Positions 34,835 through 42,772 of a stretch of DNA of 47,107 nucleotides are shown here, piece after piece; position 1 is the first letter of the stretch; every line of letters begins with the position of its first letter. Below the pieces are notes generated by a model, which worked only from the letters and a program-made list of their open reading frames with translations, ran no database searches and was not told where the DNA came from. The DNA lies in NCBI GenBank assembly GCA_025937895.1, contig JAICQL010000035.1:1-47107 (forward strand), read 5' to 3'. This stretch comes from Polyangiaceae bacterium (GTDB lineage Bacteria; Myxococcota_A; Polyangia; Polyangiales; Polyangiaceae). Position numbers and translations under genes: made by a program.

Positions 34835-36112
34835 TTAGCCAACGTGCGGAGCTGGTTCGCGGGTGCCCGCGGCAGCGGCAGCGGCGCGGTGACTCGACGG
34901 AAGAACGCGAGGGCGCGAGCCGTGCACGGCGGGCTCGGCCACTTTCGCCAGCGCGGCGCGGGAGAGCCCCGAGAGGCCGAGCGCGATCCGGCGTCGCGCG
35001 AACGGCAGCTCGCCCAGCAACGTGAGCAGCGCGTTGCGCAGCCGGCGCTGCAGCGTGCCCTGCACGGTCGCGAGCGCCGTCAGGCGGCGCGAGAGCTGGA
35101 GCACCTCTGCCGCTGCGGGGCGCCGCTTGCGTTCGTACAGGTCTAGCTCCTCCGGCCTACGCTCACCGTTGATCACTTCACCGAGCAGCTGTCCGAGCAC
35201 GATGGCATCGATGATCCCAGTGTTCATACCCTGACCGCCCGCCGGGCTGTGCACGTGCGCGGCGTCGCCCATCAGGAGCAGGCGGCCCGCGCGGTAGGCG
35301 GAGGCCAGCCGGTGGTGCACGCGGAAGCGCGAGCTCCAGGTCACGTCGAGCACGCGGCAGCGCCGCCCGGCGGGGCCGCGGGTATCGAACAACGCCTGGA
35401 TGTCGCGCGCCTGCGGCTGCTCGGGCGCGCGCTCCAGGGTGGCAACCACGCGGAAGCTGCCGTCCGGCAGCGGCGCCACGACCAGCATCCCCGCCGGGGA
35501 GAAGTACAGGGAGACCTCGTCCGGCGCGGGCGCGCGATCCAGGTGGACGTCCGCCAGCACGAAGGACTCCGGGTACGTGTCCCCCTCCAGCTCGACCCCG
35601 GCAGCTCGCCGCACCAGGCTGTGTGCACCATCGGCACCCACGACCCAGTCGGCGCGGATGATGCTCTGCTGGCCGTCACGGCTCACCGTCACGCGGGCGC
35701 CCTGAGCGTCTTGCTCGACGTGCTCCGCCGTGACCCCGCGCCGCACCTCGCCGCCGAGCGCAGCAATGCGCTCGGCGAGCACGGCCTCGGTCACGTTCTG
35801 CGGCAGCATCAGCAGATAGGAATGCTCCGTGGGCAGGCCGTCGAAGGGGAGCCGCAGCAGGGCACGATCGCGATCGCGGATGGAGAAGGTGGTCTGCTTC
35901 AGACCGAGCGCAACCAGCTGCTCGGAGACACCGAGCGGCCGCAGCGACTCCAGCGTCTGCGCGTGGATGACCCCCGCGCGCGAGGTGTTTTGTCCTTGCT
36001 CCAGGCGATCGATGAGGATGTGTTTCACTCCGCGCTGCAGGAGCGCGATGGAGAGGGCCATGCCGGTGGGACCGGCGCCGACGATCAAGACGGGTGTGGA
36101 TTCAGGGGTCAT
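34835..36112 (-). CDS. FAD-dependent aromatic monooxygenase
   Basis: ATG at 36112 follows AAGGAG and gives 425 residues. FAD-binding motifs are VLIVGAGPTGMALSIALLQR (GxGxxG), RADWVVGADGAHSLVRRAAG (the DG motif) and LLMGDAAHVHSPAGGQGMNTG (GD motif). The fold is that of p-hydroxybenzoate hydroxylase and polyketide hydroxylases, which use NADPH and oxygen to hydroxylate aromatic substrates; the substrate here is unknown. The C-terminal 25 residues are Ala/Ser/Arg-rich and may be unstructured. The gene is divergent from tetR with two shared operators, so the TetR protein probably represses both. Confidence 0.9.
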   Translation of the reverse strand: MTPESTPVLIVGAGPTGMALSIALLQRGVKHILIDRLEQGQNTSRAGVIHAQTLESLRPLGVSEQLVALGLKQTTFSIRDRDRALLRLPFDGLPTEHSYLLMLPQNVTEAVLAERIAALGGEVRRGVTAEHVEQDAQGARVTVSRDGQQSIIRADWVVGADGAHSLVRRAAGVELEGDTYPESFVLADVHLDRAPAPDEVSLYFSPAGMLVVAPLPDGSFRVVATLERAPEQPQARDIQALFDTRGPAGRRCRVLDVTWSSRFRVHHRLASAYRAGRLLLMGDAAHVHSPAGGQGMNTGIIDAIVLGQLLGEVINGERRPEELDLYERKRRPAAAEVLQLSRRLTALATVQGTLQRRLRNALLTLLGELPFARRRIALGLSGLSRAALAKVAEPAVHGSRPRVLPSSHRAAAAAAGTREPAPHVG

Positions 36113-36125
36113 GTGCTGCTCCTTG

Positions 36126-36145
36126 ATGTCAACAGTTGTTGACAT
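36126..36145. promoter_or_regulatory. TetR operator 1
   Basis: ATGTCAACAGTTGTTGACAT is an 8-base perfect inverted repeat with a 4-base spacer (TGTCAAC arms). It lies 14 bases before the monooxygenase start and contains TTGACA on the plus strand. Confidence 0.7.
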
Positions 36146-36168
36146 ATCTGTGGAGCCACCCCTTGAAA

Positions 36169-36188
36169 TTGTCAACGCTTGGTGACAA
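36169..36188. promoter_or_regulatory. TetR operator 2
   Basis: TTGTCAACGCTTGGTGACAA repeats the same arms with one mismatch. It lies 43 bases from operator 1 by centres and directly before the tetR start, so it fits autorepression. Confidence 0.65.
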
Positions 36189-36204
36189 ATTGATCGCGGC
36201 AACT

Positions 36205-36798
36205 TTGAAAAAGGTAACGAAATCCGATAGAACGCGCGCCGGCATCCTGGCTGCCGCCGAGCACCTGTTCGCGCGCCACGGCTACGATCGCACCAGCGTG
36301 CGCGATGTGGCCGAGCGCGCCCAGATCGATCCTGCGCTGGTCATCCGCTACTTCGGCAGCAAGGATGGGCTATTCGCGCAGGCGGCCACGATCCAGCTGG
36401 AGCTGCCGGCCGCGGACGCGCTCGCTCCAGGCGACGTCGGGCGCGCGCTGATCGAGCACTTCCTCACGGTATGGGAAGGCGCCGGGCGCACGCGCGGCAT
36501 GGCGGTGCTGCTGCGCTCCGCCGCATCGAACGAGCTCGCCGCCGCCAAGATGCGGGAGGCCTTCCAACAGCAGGTCATGCCGTTCGTCGCGGCCCTCGGC
36601 GACCCGGCGAGTGCCGCGCGGCGCGCTGGCCTCGTCTCCACCCAGCTCCTCGGGCTCGCCATGTGCCGCTACGTGCTGGCGCTTCCACCCGTGGTCGCGC
36701 TCTCCCGCGACGAGATCGTCGCCCTCATCGGGCCCACCTTGCAGCGATATGCGGCGGGAGAGCTGGGGACTCAAAGCGCCGTGATCGCTGGCGGCTGA
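36205..36798 (+). CDS. TetR-family repressor
   Basis: The helix-turn-helix is complete (ILAAAEHLFARHGYDRTSVR, DVAERAQIDPALVIRYFGSK), followed by a ligand domain (LIEHFLTVWEGAGRTRGMAV, LGLAMCRYVLALPPVVAL). No ATG is available; TTG at 36205 (197 residues) starts 11 residues before the first helix and lies after operator 2, while a TTG at 36190 is an alternative. The YFGSKDGLF and AVLLRSA segments resemble the TetR/AcrR group with a C-terminal domain of the TetR_C_17 kind. It is divergent from the monooxygenase gene. Its last 48 bases are duplicated at 38371. Confidence 0.88.
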   Translation: MKKVTKSDRTRAGILAAAEHLFARHGYDRTSVRDVAERAQIDPALVIRYFGSKDGLFAQAATIQLELPAADALAPGDVGRALIEHFLTVWEGAGRTRGMAVLLRSAASNELAAAKMREAFQQQVMPFVAALGDPASAARRAGLVSTQLLGLAMCRYVLALPPVVALSRDEIVALIGPTLQRYAAGELGTQSAVIAGG

Positions 36799-36980
36799 TG
36801 AGGGCTTCGGGCGGTCGCGCAGGCGCTTACCGCCCCATCACCCGCCGCACGTCCCCGAGCTCCTTCGCGCTGCCGCCGGCCTCGTGCGCATTGGCGAAAC
36901 TGTCCACCACCCGCTCGCGATCGGCGTCCGTCTGCAACCTGCCCACCGCCCAGAAGCCCGCGTTGGACAGCGCCCGGTAG
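36751..36980. repeat. Direct repeat copy A (tetR tail + herA tail)
   Basis: This segment covers the last 48 bases of tetR and the following herA-like tail on the minus strand. It matches 38371-38727 base for base over long stretches, apart from an internal deletion of about 125 bases after 36859. Both copies end at the same sequence CGGTAG. Confidence 0.85.
36827..36980 (-). pseudogene. HerA-like ATPase C-terminus fragment, copy A
   Basis: This is the minus-strand tail of a HerA/DUF853-type ATPase: it reads NAGFWAVGRLQTDADRERVV, then jumps, because of a deletion, to the end GDVRRVMGR with stop at 36827. It is a shortened duplicate of copy B at 38451 and cannot be functional. Confidence 0.65.
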
Positions 36981-37054
36981 AGCGAAGCAGGGGGGGGCGA
37001 CGGGACGAAGGCCGAGCCTAAGTGGAGTCCAGCGGCGAGGCGGCGAACGCATCC

Positions 37055-37357
37055 TCAGACAGCGAGCTTAATTCGACGGTCGCCGACGACAGCGATTACT
37101 TCGAGGTCCCCACCTAGCGCGCGGACGTGCCGCCGTAGAGTCGATACCAGGTGATCCTCCCGATTCTCCAGCGTGGAGACCTGCGACTGGGCCATCTCCG
37201 CGGCACGGGCGAGGTCTACCTGTGTGACCCCGAGCTCGCGCCGCAACTCCGCCAGACTCATCTCGAGTAGCTCTTGCTGCACTCGGGCCTCGACGCGAGC
37301 CGCGCGCTTGGGGTCGTTCTTCGATCGTTTGACGTCATTCCACTTATGGGTTTTCAT
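37055..37357 (-). CDS. higA: HigA-type XRE antitoxin
   Basis: This 100-residue protein has a central XRE helix-turn-helix (MSLAELRRELGVTQVDLARA, AEMAQSQVSTLENREDHLVS) and a Lys/Arg-rich N-terminus (MKTHKWNDVKRSKNDPKRAA). The length and order are those of HigA-type antitoxins encoded after the toxin. It overlaps the toxin gene by 14 bases. The C-terminal strand VIAVVGDRRIKLAV probably joins the complex. It likely autoregulates the promoter at 37699. Confidence 0.88.
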   Translation of the reverse strand: MKTHKWNDVKRSKNDPKRAARVEARVQQELLEMSLAELRRELGVTQVDLARAAEMAQSQVSTLENREDHLVSTLRRHVRALGGDLEVIAVVGDRRIKLAV

Positions 37358-37691
37358 CGAGGTACTCCTGCCAAATGCGCTCTGCGAGTGGGATCATTTG
37401 GGCATAGAAGCGCTTGTCGCTGATGCCGGTCTTGTCGCCGCCGATCAGCAGGACCGCCTGCCGACGCGGGTCAAATGCGTAGAAGATCCGGAATGGCCGC
37501 GCCATGGACTGAAGGCGCAGCTCACGGAGCGCGAAAGAGGCGCCTTTGATGTCGCTGGACCGCGGAGCGCCCAGCGCAACTCCCTGAGACTCCAGGACAC
37601 CTACGGTCACGTCGACATCGTCCGAAGTGGCTTCGTCGAGACCATTGTACCAGGCGACAAACTCGTCTGTTGCAACGACCTCAACCGGCAC
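37344..37691 (-). CDS. higB: HigB/RelE-type toxin
   Basis: GTG at 37691 (VPVEVVATDEFVAWYNGLDE) gives 115 residues, the HigB length. The RelE/ParE fold shows EATSDDVDVTVGVLESQGV, SDIKGASFALRELRLQSMAR (with ELR, the usual basic RNA-binding strand), PFRIFYAFDPRRQAVLLIGG and DKTGISDKRFYAQMIPLAER. Toxins of this family cut mRNA on the ribosome. The gene precedes its antitoxin, the order of HigBA modules. Its promoter is AT-rich and consensus-like, and transcription probably starts at the GTG. Confidence 0.88.
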   Translation of the reverse strand: MPVEVVATDEFVAWYNGLDEATSDDVDVTVGVLESQGVALGAPRSSDIKGASFALRELRLQSMARPFRIFYAFDPRRQAVLLIGGDKTGISDKRFYAQMIPLAERIWQEYLDENP

Positions 37692-37698
37692 GAGACAA

Positions 37699-37727
37699 AT
37701 TATGCATTGAATTATATATATTGTCAA
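37699..37727 (-). promoter_or_regulatory. Sigma-70 promoter of the higBA operon
   Basis: On the minus strand TTGACA (37727-37722) and CATAAT (37704-37699) are separated by exactly 17 bases of AT-rich DNA (ATATATATAATTCAATG). It is the most consensus-like promoter in the window and would start transcription within a base or two of the higB GTG. Confidence 0.8.
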
Positions 37728-37912
37728 GCAGATACGCTGGGCGCCACGCTCTGGGAAGTCCCTTGAAACGTCCCCACCGCGGCGACCCACTGGGGGAGCC
37801 AAGGGCGGGAGGGGATATTAGGGTCGGTTGCGGGCCTAAAGCCGGGTGACGGAGCGGGACTGCGGGACTGCGGACATGATGGTGTGCGACAGGTCGATCC
37901 GCTGATCCTCCC

Positions 37913-38089
37913 CCGTCGCTCGGTGTCCGAGATGGGCGCGATCGCGAAGTCATCGATCACGAGTACGTCGAGCCGTGCGAAGCGAGCGAGGACGCGCGGG
38001 AAGGTACCATCGGCTCTGGCAAGCCGGAGCTCATCGAAGAGACGAGGGGCTCGCCGGTAGGCGGCGCGATGGCCTTTTCGACCTGGCAC
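37913..38089 (-). pseudogene. istB: IS21 istB middle fragment
   Basis: On the minus strand PGRKGHRAAYRRAPRLFDEL, RLARADGTFPRVLARFARLD and VLVIDDFAIAPISDTERR match the AAA+ helper protein IstB of IS21: Y.R.PRLL.EL region, Walker B DVLVIDD and sensor I region. The protein leaves the family after ERR (37913). The Walker A part is missing upstream, where the opposite-strand istB tail begins. Confidence 0.7.
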
Positions 38090-38205
38090 GACTACCTTGC
38101 CGACCCACCACCGCCGACGCCATCTGCGATCGCGTCCTTCACGCCGCCCACCGGATTGCCCTCAAGGGCCCCTCGCGCCGGAAGACCGAGGCCCCCGTAT
38201 CCTGA
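38069..38205 (+). pseudogene. istB: IS21 istB C-terminal fragment, opposite orientation
   Basis: On the plus strand STWHDYLADP, then after a 1-base shift PTTADAICDRVLHAAHRIAL and KGPSRRKTEAPVS to a stop at 38205, match the C-terminus of IstB. It points away from the minus-strand istB fragment, and the two meet at about 38070-38089. The element has been rearranged by inversion. Confidence 0.65.
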
Positions 38206-38311
38206 TCGGACGTCCCCCTTGAGCCCACCCAGCGGGTCCGCGTACCGTGCGCCACCCGCCCTACGAGGAGCCACCAACCGGAAACTCAGAACGTCGCTTC
38301 GCTCCGACCTC

Positions 38312-38361
38312 GGATCACGCCCCGGCGCTGATCACGATGGCGTGGACTGAGTGATCACGAT
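38312..38361. repeat. IS21-type terminal repeats
   Basis: GGATCACGCC (38312), TGATCACGAT (38329-38338) and TGATCACGAT (38352-38361) follow the istB tail and are succeeded by AGGCAGAATGCGCAGC. IS21-family ends carry such multiple short repeats. This is probably the right end of the old element. Confidence 0.5.
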
Positions 38362-38370
38362 AGGCAGAAT

Positions 38371-38727
38371 GCGCAGCGGGAGAGCTGGGCGGTCAAAGCG
38401 CCGTGATCGCTGGCGGCTGATGAGGGCTTCGGCGTCGGTCGCGCAGGCGCTTACCGCCCCATCACCCGCCGCACGTCCCCGAGCGTCATCGGGCCGCGCA
38501 GATACGACATGGCCCAGCGTGGCTGCAGCAGGGTGGTGTTCGGGGTTGCATGCACGTTCCTGACCAGGAACCAGCGCTGCCCGAGGCGGCGGATGACGCT
38601 CTCGATCTCCTTCGCGCTGCCGCCGGCCTCGTGCGCATTGGCGAGACTGTCGACCACCCGCTCGCGATCGGCGTCGGTCTGCAACCTGCCCACCGCCCAG
38701 AACCCAGCGTTGGACAGCGCCCGGTAG
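38371..38727. repeat. Direct repeat copy B (tetR tail + herA tail)
   Basis: The full-length copy of the segment at 36751-36980, containing a tetR 3' end without its gene body and the complete herA-like tail. It lies right after the IS21 end and stops at CGGTAG as copy A does. Confidence 0.85.
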
Positions 38728-38730
38728 TCG
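38451..38730 (-). pseudogene. HerA-like ATPase C-terminus fragment, copy B
   Basis: On the minus strand LDYRALSNAGFWAVGRLQTD, DRERVVDSLANAHEAGGSAK, RWFLVRNVHATPNTTLLQPR and WAMSYLRGPMTLGDVRRVMG end at a stop at 38451. This is the C-terminal part of HerA/DUF853-type ATPases (RWAMSYLRGPMT motif). The upstream part is replaced by an integrase fragment at about 38733. Confidence 0.7.
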
Positions 38731-38733
38731 AGG

Positions 38734-39190
38734 TCACCAGGGCGCGCTCGATGGTCGCCACGGTCCGTCGCCGCAGGCCAGGGCCGTCAGGTAGAGGGCC
38801 ACCGTTGCGGGGCAGGGCGGGCATCGGAGCGAGCTGCTGGGGCTCGCACCAGCGGGTGAACGCCACGAAGTCGGTGGTGTAGGCTCGCTTGGTGTTTTCG
38901 GCGCGGGAGGCGCCGGCGTAGGCGGCCGCGGCGTCGTCGAGCTCAGTGGGCCCGGGGACGAGTTCGGCGCGGGGGGGCCTTCGAGCGACGCGATGGGGGC
39001 TCCGGGCGCGCCAGCGCGGCGGTCTTCTTGGCTTTCCCGAAGGAGCGCGAGCGCGCAACCATCCAGCATCGCTCGGAAAGGCTTGCCGCTCCCTGTTCCA
39101 GGAATGTGACAAGCGTGGATGCGAGCGGGAGCCGCTTTCGCCGGCAGCGCTGCGCACTGCAGGGCTTGAGGAGCCAACGTGCTGCGCTGA
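38734..39190 (-). pseudogene. Tyrosine integrase N-terminal fragment with frameshifts
   Basis: On the minus strand LDDAAAAYAGASRAENTKRA and YTTDFVAFTRWCEPQQLAPM match the SAM-like N-terminal domain of phage/ICE integrases. A second frame then supplies CPATVALYLTALA, and the first frame resumes with GLRRRTVATIERALV. Two frameshifts (about 38815 and 38775) and the loss of the whole catalytic domain show it is dead. The N-terminal flank (MVARSRSFGKAKKTAALAR) is basic, as in integrases. Confidence 0.6.
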
Positions 39191-39213
39191 TCATACCCGA
39201 TGAGCCCAGCCGA

Positions 39214-40422
39214 CTAGCGATACAGATACCCCAGCGATCGGATCCGCCAGACGTTGGCGCGAGGGGGCAGGGAGAGGGCGGGGTGCGGGCGATCCAGATC
39301 GGTGATGTCGGTGTACTTCTGCCCAGCCGCGTTGAAGTCCACCGCTACGACGTAGCGGCGCTTTTCGTCCGCAACCAGATAGACTAGTGCGGTCATCGGG
39401 GGCAGCGCACTGAGCTGCCGGGCGTTGCTGCCGTCGGGCTGCACCACCCAGTACTGCCAGATGTCAGCGTCGGCTGCCTGCAAGCCGCGGATCTGTACTT
39501 CTCGCTCGTCGGCCACCTGCACCAGCATGCCGCCGGGGATGGTTCCGATCGGGTTCCAGGCGCGGGAGCCGACGGAGTCATTGATCGAGCCTTGCCAGGT
39601 GGGGTCGAACTCGGTCTGCCCCGCGAGGATCCTCAACATGCACGGCGCGCGGTACTGGCTCGGAGCGGTCACGTGGCGAATGGCTGCGGAGGCGCCGGTG
39701 CTGAAGTAGCGATCACCCGTCGGGGATTCGTAAGCAAGGTCCGCCGCGGTGCAGCGTGACTCCGTCTGCTGCGAGATCTGCGCGTCGTTGTTCACATCGA
39801 TCATCGTCACGGTCGTTGCCAGCGCCGAGCCGGCAGCGTCCAGCCAGTAGGTGAACAAGGTGAAGCGGTCGTCAGCCACGGGCGCCCACGTCCACGAGGC
39901 AGACGAGTAACCCGATGGCCCCTCGACCTGGATGGACAGCAGCGTGCGGGGGGCCATTCTCGCCAGGTCCCAGACTAAAATGCGCTGGCTGCTCGTGTTG
40001 AGCAGGTACGCCTTGTCGGGCGAGATCGGGATCGGGACGAAGGGGAGCGCGTTCGGCTCGGGCACGAGCTCGGCGATGGAGTACGTGCTGCCAGGCTGGT
40101 GCGCGCCGCTGCGGTCCACGAAAATTTCCGTGAAGCTCTGGCGGTCCTCCGGAAAACGCACCAGCGTGCCCTCGCGCAGCCAGGGGAAGAGCAGGTCAAA
40201 GGCCGAATATTCAACGCCGAGCCCCTGTTGCCGGGCAGCCTCCAGCTCCTCTGTGCCTCGCGCTTCGAGGGTGGAGATGCTGAAGACTCGCTGGGGCCCG
40301 AGCTCCTCTTGCACGACCACGACGTATTGCGGCGATTCAGCGGCGTCGGTCGCGCTGCCGCCGCAGGCCAGCGCCAGCCACGGCAGAAGGAGCGCTGCAC
40401 CGCGAGCCCACCCGATGGTCAT
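39214..40422 (-). CDS. Exported lipoprotein with beta-propeller-like repeats
   Basis: ATG at 40422 (MTIGWARGAALLLPWLALAC) gives 402 residues with a lipobox LALAC at about residue 20. The mature part is rich in beta strands of the kind seen in WD/TolB-like propellers: AYLLNTSSQRILVWDLARMA, SSASWTWAPVADDRFTLFTY, GMLVQVADEREVQIRGLQAA, IWQYWVVQPDGSNARQLSAL, VYLVADEKRRYVVAVDFNAA. It has few cysteines. It is a surface or periplasmic protein typical of myxobacteria with no assignable function. Confidence 0.8.
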   Translation of the reverse strand: MTIGWARGAALLLPWLALACGGSATDAAESPQYVVVVQEELGPQRVFSISTLEARGTEELEAARQQGLGVEYSAFDLLFPWLREGTLVRFPEDRQSFTEIFVDRSGAHQPGSTYSIAELVPEPNALPFVPIPISPDKAYLLNTSSQRILVWDLARMAPRTLLSIQVEGPSGYSSASWTWAPVADDRFTLFTYWLDAAGSALATTVTMIDVNNDAQISQQTESRCTAADLAYESPTGDRYFSTGASAAIRHVTAPSQYRAPCMLRILAGQTEFDPTWQGSINDSVGSRAWNPIGTIPGGMLVQVADEREVQIRGLQAADADIWQYWVVQPDGSNARQLSALPPMTALVYLVADEKRRYVVAVDFNAAGQKYTDITDLDRPHPALSLPPRANVWRIRSLGYLYR

Positions 40423-40577
40423 CAGCACAGCTGAGTGTGCCAGGCTTTGCCTCCGGAAGGAAATGCTGAACTGCCGAGCCAGGTGCAACACGGTTGCCCC
40501 GGCTCGGCTTGCCGCACTACGGCGTGGACAGCGCTAGCTCGACTGATGCGCTGTCCTTCTCGCCGCGCCCCGTCATG

Positions 40578-41432
40578 TCACAGGGGGTGGTGGCGCACTT
40601 CGCCCGGCACCGAACCCGAGAATTCGTTGGGCGCAAAGCCCTCGGCGCTGGTCGTGAACGTCAAGCTCGATAGTCCGCTCGTGCCGCCCGTCAAGGCCAC
40701 GGAGTCGACGGTCAGTACGGAGGTGGTGGGCCCGGCGAGGTCGCCACCGCTGCCCACCTGCAACCCGAATGCGATCACGTCGGCCACGTCGAAGTTGGCG
40801 TCGGTGATGGCGTCGAAGTCGATAATCAAATCGATGAAGGTATTCGTGTCGGTGAAGCTGGCGGCGTTGATCAGCGTCTGTGGGCCGGACACTTGCGTGA
40901 AATCCGACGCGTCGGTGGTGAACGTGTGTACGTAGGTCTGTCCGCTGGGATCCAGGATCGCGGCACCCACCCGGAAAGTCACGACGGTATCTGCCAGGCT
41001 GCGTGCGGTGAACGCGAGCTGGAAGTGCTCGAACTGACCACTCGCGGTGAACGGCACCCGCAGCTCGACGCACCCGGTGCACGGCGGCGGGCCACCACCA
41101 TCGCCCGCATCCGCGGTGCCGCCATCGGTGCCCGCATCCGGGTCGACGCTGCCGCTACCGGCGTTCCCGCCCGATCCGGCGCCTCCACCGGTGCCCGCGC
41201 TGCCCGCGCTGCCGCCCGCTCCACCGCTGGCACCCGCGCTGCCGCCATTGCCTCCAGCGCCGCCGGTGGCGCCCGCACTGCCGCCATTGCCGGCACTGCC
41301 GCCGTTGCCGGCAGAGCCACCACTAGCGCCCGTGCCGCCGTTACCGCCGGGGCCATCCCCGGAGTCATCGCCGCAGGACACGGCGAGCGCGCTCGTCAAT
41401 GAAACGGCACCAACAATCAGCAGTCGACGCAT
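40578..41432 (-). CDS. Lipoprotein with Gly-rich linker and beta-sandwich domain
   Basis: ATG at 41432 (MRRLLIVGAVSLTSALAVSC) follows GAGGAGCC and gives 284 residues. The lipobox is AVSC. About 95 residues of low-complexity linker follow (repeats of GGSAGNGG and AGGNGGSAGASGG), then PPPCTGCVELRVPF and a C-terminal domain of about 150 residues (FEHFQLAFTARSLADTVVTF, FIDLIIDFDAITDANFDVAD, VIAFGLQVGSGGDLAGPTTS) with the look of a carbohydrate-binding-like beta sandwich. The Gly-Gly-Asn/Ser-Ala linker is a hallmark of Polyangia surface lipoproteins. Ligand binding is not shown. Confidence 0.85.
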   Translation of the reverse strand: MRRLLIVGAVSLTSALAVSCGDDSGDGPGGNGGTGASGGSAGNGGSAGNGGSAGATGGAGGNGGSAGASGGAGGSAGSAGTGGGAGSGGNAGSGSVDPDAGTDGGTADAGDGGGPPPCTGCVELRVPFTASGQFEHFQLAFTARSLADTVVTFRVGAAILDPSGQTYVHTFTTDASDFTQVSGPQTLINAASFTDTNTFIDLIIDFDAITDANFDVADVIAFGLQVGSGGDLAGPTTSVLTVDSVALTGGTSGLSSLTFTTSAEGFAPNEFSGSVPGEVRHHPL

Positions 41433-41629
41433 AAGGGGGCTCCTCGTGTGCTCAGTAGGATCGGTAGAGAGGTACAGGCACTGCTGGACGGCGAGGCACC
41501 CTGGTGGATAAGGCTTGGCTGGATGGAATCGGTCGCGAGCCGGAGCAGCGCGACAGATCACGCGTGATTCACCGTCATCACGCGGAGCACGAGCGCAGCA
41601 GTGGCGGCTCGGCGCAAGTTCCTGCCAGC

Positions 41630-42691
41630 TCAGCCGATGTAGGGATAGGGCTCCGCTAGACCGAGAGCGGCGGCCATGCGCCGCGTCTGGTGCAGCTCGC
41701 GCGGGTCGAGCAGCAGCTGGAAGTAGCGCGCCATCATCAATTCGCGCTCATCTCCTGTCAGCGGCGTATCTCGCTCCAGCAGCTGGGCGATGTAGCGGTT
41801 GAAGTGGGCTTTCCAGTCGGGCCTGCGGCCGTCGACGTCGTCGAAGCCGTACTCGCTGGCCAGGTCGCCCGCGGCGAGCACGCGCCCGTTCTTGTGTTGC
41901 ACGCTGGCATCGGCGGCCAGCGCGGCGATGGCGCGGCCCACGAAATACGGCGTCTCCGACTCGGCGAAGTGCGGATCTTTGGCGATGGCGTCGCGCCACG
42001 TCGCCTCGGTCACGCCAAAGTGCTGGAGCACGGCCTCCGAGCGCAGAAAGCCGGGGGTGATCGCCACGGAGGTGACCCCAGTCTGGCCGCGGGTCACCAG
42101 CTCTGCCATCAGCGCGAACGCCAGGCGGATCGGGATGAGCTTGGCCAGGTCGTAGAACAAGCTGCCGCGATAGCCGAGGAAATCTCCATCCGTCACCTCC
42201 ACCACCAGCGCCGCGCCGCGCCCGAGCATCAGCGGCAGGGCGTGGCGGCTGGTGATGAAGTGGCTGTGCAGCACTCGGTCCAGCAGCGCAAAGCCCTTCT
42301 GCGGGGACAGCTGCCAGAAGGGCACGCCCCACTCGCCCAGGCCGTCACCGCCCCAGACGTCGTTGACCAGGATGTCGAGGCCGCCGTGCTCGCGCTGGAT
42401 GCGTGCGATGAGCGCGGTGACCTGCGCCTCGTCGGTGTGATCGACGCGCTGCCAGTGCGCGCTGCCGCCGCGGCTCTGCGCCAGCTCCACCGTCTCCTCG
42501 AGGGTCTCCGGGCGCAAGCTGAGGTCGAAGGGATCGCCCTTGCCGGGGCCGCGGCCCGCGTCGGCGCGGGTGCTGCGCCCGGTGCACCAGACGGTGGCGC
42601 CGGCCTCGGCGAGCGACACGGCGATGCCACGGCCGGCGCCGCGCGTGGCTCCGGCGACCAGAGCGATCTTGCCTGCCAGGGGTTTGGTCAT
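41630..42691 (-). CDS. Short-chain dehydrogenase/reductase, long form
   Basis: ATG at 42691 (MTKPLAGKIALVAGATRGAG) gives 353 residues, longer than the usual 250 because of a C-terminal extension. The Rossmann motif is GATRGAGRGIAVSLAEAGAT, with the substituted acidic pocket CTGRSTRADAG. Then come HGGLDILVNDVWGGDGLGEW (the NNAG region as NDVWG) and the catalytic FYDLAKL (YxxxK). The SDR substrate loop follows. The C-terminal part (HFNRYIAQLLERDTPLTGDE) is typical of DHRS1-type relatives. It lies 81 bases after the LacI-like sensor gene on the same strand, so an operon is possible. The substrate is unknown. Confidence 0.9.
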   Translation of the reverse strand: MTKPLAGKIALVAGATRGAGRGIAVSLAEAGATVWCTGRSTRADAGRGPGKGDPFDLSLRPETLEETVELAQSRGGSAHWQRVDHTDEAQVTALIARIQREHGGLDILVNDVWGGDGLGEWGVPFWQLSPQKGFALLDRVLHSHFITSRHALPLMLGRGAALVVEVTDGDFLGYRGSLFYDLAKLIPIRLAFALMAELVTRGQTGVTSVAITPGFLRSEAVLQHFGVTEATWRDAIAKDPHFAESETPYFVGRAIAALAADASVQHKNGRVLAAGDLASEYGFDDVDGRRPDWKAHFNRYIAQLLERDTPLTGDERELMMARYFQLLLDPRELHQTRRMAAALGLAEPYPYIG

Positions 42692-42772
42692 GGGGCTCCT
42701 TCCGCACGAGTGACGGGTAGGACCGTCCCGTAGCATGCCGCCGCTCGCTAGCGAAGGTGTGCGCGCGAGGGC

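Noticed and set aside
41090..41370. Tandem repeat or structural RNA in the GC-rich stretch
   Set aside because: The repetition is the codon pattern of the Gly/Ser/Asn/Ala linker of the lipoprotein at 40578-41432.
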